A stretch of DNA of 5,764 nt, from contig CAMJNB010000108.1 of NCBI GenBank assembly GCA_946407175.1, forward strand, positions 1-5,764. Reading direction: 5' to 3'. Each line of letters begins with the position of its first letter. Within the stretch, counting starts at the first letter, position 1. Made by a program: the position numbers and the translations under genes. The notes beneath the pieces are model-generated. The model had not been told where the DNA came from. It did no database searches and was given only the letters and a program-made list of their open reading frames with translations. The DNA is from an uncultured Selenomonadales bacterium (GTDB lineage: Bacteria; Bacillota_C; Negativicutes; Selenomonadales; Selenomonadaceae). This document shows positions 1-5,764 of the stretch, piece after piece.

Positions 1-1849
1 TTTCAATTTCGGCGTTACGAAGTTTGTCACGTGCATTTTGAATGGTTTGTTGGCGCCGCTTAACGCCGAAGTCGTCGAACTGCTCTTTCAATGACGCGAT
101 AATTTCTTCAGCCTCGCGCTTGGTCTCACGTACCATTGCCGCAGATTTTTCACGCGCCTTTTTAAGAATTTCACCCTTACTCTTTTCAAGTTCACTTTTC
201 ATTTCGGCAAGTTTCTTTTCGTGACTTTCAATTTGTGACTGCTGCTTTTGCATTTCAAGGTTGCGCTGTTCATAAATAGTACGTTCGGACTCCAACTCGG
301 CGATAACCTGTTCAAAGTTCGCGTGATCTGCCTTGAGAAATTTTTTAGCCTTGCGAATTAAACTTTGTTGCAAGCCCAGCCGCTGACTGATTGCAAAGGC
401 GTTACTGGCGCCGGGTATGCCGATTAAAAGGCGGTACGTAGGTTGGAGTGTTTCGCCGTTAAACTCGACGCACGCATTTTCAATACCCGCCGTAGTGTAG
501 GCAAAAGTTTTCAGCTCCGAATAATGCGTCGTGGCAATGGTCGGCGTTTTAATTTTCAAAAGGCGGCTTAATATGGACATTGCAAGCGCCGCGCCTTCGT
601 CGGGGTCGGTACCTGCTCCAATTTCGTCGATTAAAACCAAATCTGTCGGCTTGACTTCTTTCAAAATTTTTACAAGCTTAGTCATATGCGCTGAAAAAGT
701 TGAAAGGCTCTGTTCTATTGACTGTTCGTCGCCGATATCCGCATAAATGTCCGTGTACACCGCAATTTGAGAATTGGACGCGGCGGGTATGTACAAGCCT
801 GACTGCGCCATCATTGCCAAAAGTCCCAACGTTTTCATTGAAACTGTCTTGCCGCCGGTATTCGGTCCCGTAACAAGCAGGATTGTAAATTCGTCGCCAA
901 GCTTTATGTCAATCGGCACAACTTTTTTCGGCGATATTAAAGGATGCCGCGCAGATTTTATGTCGGTGAACTTTGACAAAATCGGTTCGGTAGCGTTGAG
1001 GTCGTACGCCAACTTTGCCTTTGCAAAGAGTAAATCGACTTCCGCCAAAATGTCGACGTTGATTAAAAGTTCAATGATATTTTTTCGCACGGCGTCACTT
1101 AATACGCGCAGAATACGTGCAATTTCATTTCGTTCATCAACTTCAAGCTGGCGAATGTCATTGTTAAGATTGACTATCGCCATAGGTTCAATGAAAAGCG
1201 TCGCGCCGGTAGCGGATTGGTCGTGAACAAGACCGGGCACCTGCGCCTTGTATTCGGTTTTAACCGGCAGTACGTAGCGGTCACCGCGCATTGTAACTAT
1301 CGCGTCTTGAAAATATTTTTGCTTACCGGCGTCGTGCAGAATGTTGAAAATTTCGGTTTTAACTCTATTCTGCGCGGCACGAAGATCACGGCGAATTTTT
1401 TGCAACTCGACGCTTGCCGTATCTTTAACAAGACCGTGATCGTTAACCGTATTTTCAATTTGCTTTTCAAGGTTGCCGAGTATTTCAATCTGCGCGGCAC
1501 GATTTTTTAATTTCGGCGCGGGAATTTCGGTATCTTTAAAAAATTTCTTGACGTTGCGCATGGCGTACATTGTCGAGAGAATGTCCAAAAATTCTTCGGA
1601 GCTTGCGGAACTGCCGAGTTTAATTTTCTCCAATGTCTCTCTAATGTCGCGAATGCCGCCTAAGGGTGGCGGACTTGCGGCGAAAATTTTTACTGCCTCT
1701 GTTGTCCACTTCAAATTTTCTGCTACCGTATCAAAATCTGCGTCCGGTTCAAGCGCGGCGGCAAGTTCTTTACCGAGTTTGCTTGACGCGCAGGTTACCA
1801 GCCGCGTACGAATTTTTTCAAATTCCAAAACGTTAAAATAGTCTTTCGT
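1..1849 (-). CDS. mutS2: MutS2 family ATPase, N-terminal ~616 codons (3' end cut by window edge)
   Basis: The frame stays open from 1849 to the window edge and gives about 616 residues; MutS2 proteins usually have about 780. The start region (DYFNVLEFEKI) and the LGKELA segment match the family N-terminus. The core shows GDRYVLPVK, the SGATLFIEP segment, Walker A GPNTGGKT (about residues 328-335), the DIGDEQSIEQSLSTFS signature, Walker B LVLIDE (about 404-409) and the H-loop ATTHY (His about 442). A charged coiled coil follows from about residue 510. The C-terminal Smr nuclease domain would lie beyond the window. It lacks the mismatch-recognition domain of MutS. In Bacillus subtilis MutS2 acts on collided ribosomes; elsewhere it has been linked to suppressing recombination. 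The start is odd: the frame is closed upstream by the methyltransferase TAG, and the first codon, exactly where family members have Met, is ACG. TTG at 1826-1828 is the only ordinary alternative near the conserved N-terminus. Identity is very sure, start uncertain. Confidence 0.96.
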
Positions 1850-1860
1850 CTAAATCACCT
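1847..1860 (-). promoter_or_regulatory. mutS2 ribosome binding site with non-canonical ACG start
   Basis: On the minus strand AGGTGAT (1860-1854) matches the extended anti-Shine-Dalgarno complement AGGAGGTGATC over seven bases. It is followed by TTAG, whose TAG is the methyltransferase stop (1852-1850), and then ACG (1849-1847). The spacing suits initiation at ACG. The alternative TTG at 1828-1826 has no good Shine-Dalgarno at normal distance; GAAAG at 1847-1843 is weak and about 14 bases away. Initiation at ACG is inferred from spacing and from where MutS2 proteins normally begin. An ATG-to-ACG sequence error would look the same. Confidence 0.6.
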
Positions 1861-3442
1861 GTCCTATCGGTTTGTACTTAATTATGTCGCGTGGAATTTT
1901 TCTAAACTCAATTTTATATTTCTCCATAAATTCAGCGTCCACCGCGCAACTTTCGGCAAATATCACATACGCATCTGCACGTGTCCGCATTGTCGCCAAA
2001 AAGTCGCTGTCCAATACGCCGGTATGAAAATAGTACGCAATGCCTTTGTCAACGCCTAAAAATTCCGCGCAGTCGTCGCAATACGGCTTAACGTACTTTG
2101 TCGCCGTCTCCGTCGCCCATACGTACGCGCGAATTTGTTCAAGGTCAACGGCGGGATTCAGTTCATCTTCCACAAAAAGCGGTTCGCCCACTTCATAAAA
2201 TTCAAAACTGCCGCCGACACGTCGTACCCGCTCCGCAGTGATACTTTCTGCGTAACTTTCCATTTCAATTAAAATAAATTTCCTACTGCCGCCGTCCGCC
2301 GCATTTAAATTCAAAACTGCATGAGCCGTCGTGCCGCTACCTGCAAAGGCGTCAAGCACGATTGAATTTTTATTTGGATACATTTGCAAAATATATTCAA
2401 GCAATTCAACCGGCTTGGGAAAATTAAATTCAAAACGATTGGCTTTTACCCATTTTGTAGTTGCTTGTGTGTCGAAAAATAAAACCGATTTTGCCAGCGA
2501 AGTATCATCTTCAAACAAATAATTTTTTAATTGCGGCATTACAGTTTCATCTTTACCAAAAAAAATTTTTCCCGCCGCTATCAAACGGTTCATTTCATTT
2601 TCCGAATAAGCCCAGCCGCGCCCGCCAATTTTGCAAGGTAATTTAGTCACGGGGTGAAGAATGTCATAAAAATTTTTGCTGTTTGGCGCAGTCAAGTCAC
2701 TTGCTCTGAAAGGTCCTTTTTCATCGGAGTATGTGTAATGGTCAAATTCAAAGAAACGCGGATATTTCGTAAGCGTCAAAAGTTCCTTGTGAATTTCTTC
2801 TGAACTAAGTCCGCTTTTAATCAATCGAAGGCAACGCTTTTTAAATTCGTCCGCATTAGATTTTTTTACGCGCCAATTTTTAGGTGTAAAGTTTATATCT
2901 TTGGCGTAAATAAATAAATATTCATGCGTGACGGAAATAAAATTTGCATTGTTCTTTGCGGAATTAGACTGCACTATTGATTCAGCTACAAAATTCTGTG
3001 CGCCAAAAATCTCGTCGCAAATCAATTTCAAGTTGGCTTGCTCATTGTCATCAATGCTGATAAAAATAGCGCCGTCATCAGCAAGCAGACGCTTTAAAAG
3101 TTTTAAGCGCGGGTACATCATACAAAGCCACTTGTCATGGCGGCTGTAGTCTTCGCCTTCACGCCCGACAACTTGACCTAACCATTTCTGAATCTGCGGG
3201 GAGTTTACATTGTCATTGTAAATCCAGCCTTCATTGCCGGTATTGTAAGGCGGGTCGATATAAATACATTTAACCTTGCCTTCATAAAGCGGCAAGAGGG
3301 ATTTAAGCGCCAATAGGTTATCGCCGTGAATGATTTTATTATCAGAGTCGCCGCAATGATATTTTAGATTTAGTACGTGATAAGGTACGTGAGAATCGTA
3401 ATTAACAACTTTGTCCTTGCCGAGCCAGTTAAGTGTTGGCAA
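1850..3442 (-). CDS. Site-specific DNA-methyltransferase (adenine-N6, beta class, type III Mod-like), orphan
   Basis: This 530-residue enzyme should transfer methyl from S-adenosylmethionine to the N6 of adenine within a specific DNA site. The catalytic motif IV is DPPYNTGN (residues 63-70), followed by the EGWIYNDNVNSP segment. The AdoMet-binding motif I, DAFAGSGTT, comes late (about 364-372). Motif IV before motif I defines the beta class, as in type III Mod subunits. Residues about 160-330 between the conserved blocks are the likely target-recognition region. The conserved C-terminal part ends near IPRDIIKYKP, so the protein looks complete. The start is TTG at 3442-3440, chosen because AGGAGG lies eight bases upstream and because MPTLNWLGKDKVVN is a typical beginning for this family. 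No restriction or helicase subunit is adjacent: the neighbours are a murein hydrolase and mutS2, so it may be a solitary, regulatory or protective methylase. The central region is richer in A+T than the ends. The recognition sequence cannot be read from this. Confidence 0.93.
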   Translation of the reverse strand: MPTLNWLGKDKVVNYDSHVPYHVLNLKYHCGDSDNKIIHGDNLLALKSLLPLYEGKVKCIYIDPPYNTGNEGWIYNDNVNSPQIQKWLGQVVGREGEDYSRHDKWLCMMYPRLKLLKRLLADDGAIFISIDDNEQANLKLICDEIFGAQNFVAESIVQSNSAKNNANFISVTHEYLFIYAKDINFTPKNWRVKKSNADEFKKRCLRLIKSGLSSEEIHKELLTLTKYPRFFEFDHYTYSDEKGPFRASDLTAPNSKNFYDILHPVTKLPCKIGGRGWAYSENEMNRLIAAGKIFFGKDETVMPQLKNYLFEDDTSLAKSVLFFDTQATTKWVKANRFEFNFPKPVELLEYILQMYPNKNSIVLDAFAGSGTTAHAVLNLNAADGGSRKFILIEMESYAESITAERVRRVGGSFEFYEVGEPLFVEDELNPAVDLEQIRAYVWATETATKYVKPYCDDCAEFLGVDKGIAYYFHTGVLDSDFLATMRTRADAYVIFAESCAVDAEFMEKYKIEFRKIPRDIIKYKPIGQVI

Positions 3443-3457
3443 AATAATTTCCTCCTA
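3440..3457 (-). promoter_or_regulatory. Methyltransferase ribosome binding site overlapping the hydrolase stop codon
   Basis: The hydrolase stop TAG (3457-3455) runs directly into a perfect AGGAGG (3456-3451). Eight bases later comes TTG (3442-3440). The strong site explains use of the weak TTG start and ties translation of the methyltransferase to ribosomes finishing the hydrolase. This decides the start, since no ATG is available near the conserved N-terminus. Confidence 0.85.
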
Positions 3458-4687
3458 CAAATAATTAAACGGGCTGACGGGTTCGCCGTTCATACGCACT
3501 TCAAAATGACAATGCGGACCGGTGGAATTGCCGGTGGATCCGCAGTAGGCGATAACGTCACCTTGATTAACCTGCTGACCGACGCTGACGGCAAGACTTT
3601 CATTGTGACCGTACAAAGTGACAATGCCGCCGCCGTGTTCAATCATAACGGTGTTGCCGTAGCCGTCAATCCAACCTGCGTGCGAAACAATACCGCCTTG
3701 CGCCGCGTGAATCGGTAAGCCGTATTCGCCGCCTATGTCAACGCCGCTGTGAAATCTCTGTCCGCCGAAAATTGGATGGTTACGCCAGCCGAACTCTGAA
3801 GTTATGGGACCGGTAATAGGCCATATCATAGCGCCTGAATTAGTAGCGGGAATGTAGGCTTGATAGTCGCCGTCATCTGAACTTTCATAAGAACCGCCTG
3901 CAGGTTGTTGAGCTTGCGCGGCACGGGCTTGACGTTCAGCCTCTTCCTGTTGCCGCCTTGCCTCTTCTGCCGCCGCGCGATACTTACTCTCTTCAATCAG
4001 CTGTGCAACGTGATCCGACGCCGCAATCATTTCAGCGTACTGCTTTTCATAAACGTCCTTGTCATTTTCCATCATATCAATCAGAGCCTGTTGCTCGGCA
4101 ACCTTTTCAAGTTGCACGTCTTTAGCATCAGCGGCAATTATCGCCTGTTCAACCTGTACAAGTCTGTCCTGTTCAAGTTGTCTGCCGATAGCTTGAATTT
4201 CGTTGCGATATTCCAAAACTTGATTGACCAGCTCAGAATCTTGTATCATAACGCGCTTGAGTAAATCCATTCGCGTCAAGAAGTCGCCAAAATCCTGCGC
4301 GCCGAACATTACGTCAAGGTAAGAAATTTGACCGTTAATATAAATGTCACGAACGCGCTTTTCAAGTCTGTCATGCTTAGTGTTGTAATCTTCCTCCGTC
4401 GCAAGAAGTTTGCTTTCATTCTCTTCAATACGCGCCATTGTTTCATCAAGCGTCGCCTGCTTTTCTTCGTAGTCGGCAACGGCAACCGCCGCCTCTTCAT
4501 CAAGTACGCGCTTTATTTCTGAAACAGAATCTATTTTTGCTTGAATGGCGTCAACCACCTGCCGCGCCTCTTCCGCCGCCGCGTCATATTCAGCTTTCTG
4601 CCCTTCCAACTGCTCAATTTCATCAGCGAAAACTACAGTATGCACCAATAACAGCGTCGCAAAAATTACGTGCAAAATTTTTCTCAT
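3455..4687 (-). CDS. Secreted EnvC-like coiled-coil murein hydrolase, M23 (LytM) family, FtsEX partner
   Basis: The protein has 410 residues. Residues 1-21 form a signal peptide: a positive start, a hydrophobic core LLLVHTVVF, and likely cleavage after Ala21 (VFA/DE). Residues about 22-255 are charged and Ala/Glu/Gln-rich, as in the long coiled coils of EnvC, CwlO and PcsB. A low-complexity linker (about 255-285) leads to an M23 peptidase domain (about 290-410). The metal and catalytic residues are all present: HSGVD (His313, Asp317), YGH (His361) and HCHFE (His392, His394). It should therefore cut peptidoglycan cross-bridges itself, unlike Escherichia coli EnvC, whose LytM domain is degenerate and only activates amidases. 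The gene lies 48 bases after ftsX, which fits control by the FtsEX complex. The ATG at 4687 has GGAG nine bases upstream, and the signal peptide begins there. The stop TAG overlaps the next gene's ribosome site. Function is confident; the partnership with FtsX is inferred from order. Confidence 0.94.
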   Translation of the reverse strand: MRKILHVIFATLLLVHTVVFADEIEQLEGQKAEYDAAAEEARQVVDAIQAKIDSVSEIKRVLDEEAAVAVADYEEKQATLDETMARIEENESKLLATEEDYNTKHDRLEKRVRDIYINGQISYLDVMFGAQDFGDFLTRMDLLKRVMIQDSELVNQVLEYRNEIQAIGRQLEQDRLVQVEQAIIAADAKDVQLEKVAEQQALIDMMENDKDVYEKQYAEMIAASDHVAQLIEESKYRAAAEEARRQQEEAERQARAAQAQQPAGGSYESSDDGDYQAYIPATNSGAMIWPITGPITSEFGWRNHPIFGGQRFHSGVDIGGEYGLPIHAAQGGIVSHAGWIDGYGNTVMIEHGGGIVTLYGHNESLAVSVGQQVNQGDVIAYCGSTGNSTGPHCHFEVRMNGEPVSPFNYL

Positions 4688-4707
4688 CGGCTACCGCTCC
4701 AACTCTT

Positions 4708-4742
4708 ATAAAATTTAAACTCTTAAAAATAAAATTTAAACT
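4708..4742. repeat. Two 14-bp direct repeats 21 bp apart between ftsX and the hydrolase gene
   Basis: On the minus strand AGTTTAAATTTTAT occurs at 4742-4729 and again, identically, at 4721-4708. The start-to-start distance is 21 bases, about two helical turns. The first copy includes the ftsX stop codon. Each copy contains the palindrome TTTAAA. The sequence is so A+T-rich that chance or slippage duplication is possible; a protein-binding site is the other reading. No convincing promoter was found here. Confidence 0.6.
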
Positions 4743-5623
4743 TGTAAAAATCTTTTCAGTGAAACCGTACTGCCCAAAATTCCTACAAAAATTCCCGCCA
4801 AAATCAGCGAAAGTGTTACGTAATTCATAAATGGATATTGCTCAACCATTGGGAAAAATGCCAGCGTCGTGTAAATTTTTTCCGTCATTGCCGAATAAAA
4901 ATTCCGCAGTGCAATGGCGCTTAAAGTGCCGCCGATTATCCCGAGTCCGATACCTTCCAAAATAAAAGGCCAGCGAATAAACCAATCCGTTGCGCCGACG
5001 TACTTCATTATTGCAATTTCTTTACGCCGTGCAAAGACGGTAAGTCTTATCGTGTTGGCAATTATGAAAATTGTTGCGCCGGTTAAAATCACCGTCAATA
5101 TCGCGCCGAAAAATCTCATTAAGTGCGTCAAGTTAAAAAGGTTAGACGCCACGTCTTGACCGTACTTGACTTCTTCTACGCCGTATAAATCTTCAATCGC
5201 CGCCGCAGTTGACTTCACGGCATCCGCAGAAGTTACCGTCACCAAAAATGAATTTGGAAGGGGATTTGATTCACCGAGCGCGTCTAAAATTTTACGATTG
5301 TCACCGAGTCTTTCGCGCAGAATTTTCAGCGCTGATTCTTTCGGTATGTATTCGACCTTTGACACCGTGCTTAAATCCCGCGTCATTCTCTCAATGTCGT
5401 CGCGTTCCTCTTTTGAAATGTTGTCGCTTAAGTAGGCGGAAATTTGTACGCGGCTTTCAAGTGACGACGCCATTTTTCCCATGTTCATTACCAAAATTAA
5501 AAATACGCCCAAAATGAAAAGTGACACTGCCACAGTGCCGATTGAGGCAAAACTCATCCAGCGATTTCTTATCATTGAGATTATGACTTCGCGGAAATAA
5601 TATTCTATCGTCTGAAACTTCAT
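4736..5623 (-). CDS. ftsX: Cell division protein FtsX (ABC transporter-like permease subunit)
   Basis: FtsX is the membrane subunit of FtsEX, which converts ATP hydrolysis by FtsE into activation of peptidoglycan hydrolases outside the cell. The 295-residue protein has the family layout: an N-terminal amphipathic stretch (YYFREVIISMIRNRWMSFAS), membrane segment 1 (about 24-48), a large external loop (about 49-165), then membrane segments 2 (about 168-192), 3 (about 218-240) and 4 (about 267-288). The cytoplasmic ARRKEIAIMKYVGATDWFIRWPF stretch between segments 2 and 3 is typical of FtsX and related permeases. I start it at ATG 5623 (MKFQTIEYYF). An in-frame GTG at 5638 would add five residues, but it lies inside the ribosome site GGGGTGAT and is unlikely. 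The gene follows its own promoter and a palindrome, rather than overlapping an ftsE reading frame as is common. The secreted M23 hydrolase next downstream is its likely target. Confidence 0.95.
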   Translation of the reverse strand: MKFQTIEYYFREVIISMIRNRWMSFASIGTVAVSLFILGVFLILVMNMGKMASSLESRVQISAYLSDNISKEERDDIERMTRDLSTVSKVEYIPKESALKILRERLGDNRKILDALGESNPLPNSFLVTVTSADAVKSTAAAIEDLYGVEEVKYGQDVASNLFNLTHLMRFFGAILTVILTGATIFIIANTIRLTVFARRKEIAIMKYVGATDWFIRWPFILEGIGLGIIGGTLSAIALRNFYSAMTEKIYTTLAFFPMVEQYPFMNYVTLSLILAGIFVGILGSTVSLKRFLQV

Positions 5624-5627
5624 AAAT

Positions 5628-5658
5628 AAAAAAATCACCCCAAAAATTTTTGGAGTGA
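5628..5658 (-). terminator. Palindrome with T-tract just upstream of ftsX, carrying the ftsX ribosome site
   Basis: On the minus strand TCACTCCAAAAA (5658-5647) pairs with TTTTTGGGGTGA (5646-5635) over 12 positions with one G-T wobble, and a run of seven T follows (5634-5628). This has the form of an intrinsic terminator for transcription entering from the right. The perfect symmetry leaves no built-in loop, so the innermost A-T pairs would open. The 3' arm contains GGGGTGA, the only plausible Shine-Dalgarno for ftsX, 11 bases before its ATG. The plus strand lacks a following T-run, so it is probably not bidirectional. Confidence 0.65.
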
Positions 5659-5667
5659 ATTATATCA
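5659..5667 (-). promoter_or_regulatory. Extended -10 promoter for ftsX
   Basis: The minus strand reads TGATATAAT at 5667-5659: a perfect TATAAT (5664-5659) preceded by the TGN extension. No good -35 box lies 16-18 bases upstream (ATTTAT or TTTATT only), which extended -10 promoters can tolerate. Transcription would begin near 5652-5650, leaving a leader of about 28 bases before the ftsX ATG. The region upstream is A+T-rich. Confidence 0.6.
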
Positions 5668-5723
5668 CGCTTTTATAAAAAATAAATGTAAAAGTTTTTT
5701 TCGCATTTTTAGGCGTTGTAGAC

Positions 5724-5764
5724 TTAGTAACGGCGGACATTTGCGTCGTCGTCGTCATCATCGT
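5724..5764 (-). CDS. Possible C-terminal tail of an upstream gene, ending in poly-aspartate (partial)
   Basis: From the window edge the minus strand can be read as six Asp codons followed by ANVRRY and TAA (5726-5724). Only 12 codons are visible, so neither the gene nor its frame can be proven. Codons GAT/GAC and a stop before a promoter-bearing gap fit a real C-terminus. FtsE commonly precedes ftsX and would be the first guess, but nothing here identifies it. The 100 bases from the stop to the ftsX ATG hold the promoter and palindrome described separately and nothing else I can name. Confidence 0.4.
   Translation of the reverse strand, partial: DDDDDDANVRRY

Noticed and set aside
774..1226. 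Plus-strand open frame of 150 codons, and other plus-strand frames across the window
   Set aside because: They lie opposite well-conserved minus-strand genes, have no recognisable domains, and their residue content is what antisense frames of these genes would give.
1370..1501. Repeated TGCGCGGCACGA at about 1370-1381 and 1490-1501
   Set aside because: Both copies lie in mutS2 and encode the same short Arg-Ala-Ala-Gln stretch in a helical region; this is coincidence of codon use, not a DNA repeat element.
3455..4687. TAG as a reassigned sense codon
   Set aside because: The hydrolase and methyltransferase both end at natural family C-termini at TAG, and no TAG occurs inside any of the four genes, so TAG behaves as an ordinary stop.
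4695..4735. Promoter for the hydrolase gene (TATAAG at 4710-4705)
   Set aside because: The -35 region is poor and transcription would begin within the gene's own Shine-Dalgarno, so cotranscription with ftsX is more likely.
5636..5638. GTG start for ftsX adding MIFLF
   Set aside because: This GTG is part of the Shine-Dalgarno GGGGTGAT used by the ATG at 5623, and the family N-terminus begins at MKFQTIEYYF.
5694..5718. Possible small hairpin CGC...GCG after the upstream stop codon
   Set aside because: Only three G-C pairs around an A+T-rich loop; too weak for a terminator, and the palindrome at 5628-5658 is a much better candidate.
5742..5764. Single-stranded-DNA-binding-protein type acidic tail, or a microsatellite
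   Set aside because: The run ends in ANVRRY, not the hydrophobic DDIPF-type tip, and the GTC/ATC run is too short and imperfect to call a microsatellite.

Overview
All four substantial genes lie on the minus strand, so the window is read from its right end to its left. In order of transcription it holds a short tail of an upstream reading frame (about 5724-5764), a promoter and palindrome (5628-5667), ftsX (4736-5623), a secreted EnvC-type M23 murein hydrolase (3455-4687), a DNA adenine methyltransferase (1850-3442), and the first ~616 codons of mutS2 (1-1849, cut by the window edge). Nothing on the plus strand looks like a real gene. There is no RNA gene, CRISPR array or insertion sequence.

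The organism is probably a bacterium of the Firmicutes, with Negativicutes (a Selenomonas-like lineage) as my best guess. FtsX, the coiled-coil M23 protein and MutS2 resemble Firmicutes proteins. The GC content is moderate to low, and the Shine-Dalgarno sites extend to AGGTGAT or AGGAGG. This placement comes from the look of the proteins, not from a search.

FtsX is the membrane half of the FtsEX complex, which controls peptidoglycan hydrolases at division or elongation. The next gene encodes the type of exported coiled-coil hydrolase that FtsEX normally controls, so these two form a clear functional pair. The hydrolase, the methyltransferase and mutS2 are packed with almost no space between them. 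The methyltransferase Shine-Dalgarno overlaps the hydrolase stop codon, and the mutS2 Shine-Dalgarno lies inside the last methyltransferase codons. They are almost certainly cotranscribed. The methyltransferase has no visible restriction partner and looks like an orphan placed between housekeeping genes.

The most unusual points are: (1) mutS2 has no ATG, GTG or TTG where its start belongs; an ACG directly follows the methyltransferase amber stop, behind a good ribosome site. (2) Hydrolase, methyltransferase and mutS2 share one reading frame and are separated only by single TAG codons. (3) A 12-bp palindrome with a T7 tract sits between the ftsX -10 box and start codon and contains the ftsX Shine-Dalgarno, suggesting a terminator or translation switch that acts mainly on read-through transcripts. 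I see no clearly new multi-gene system.
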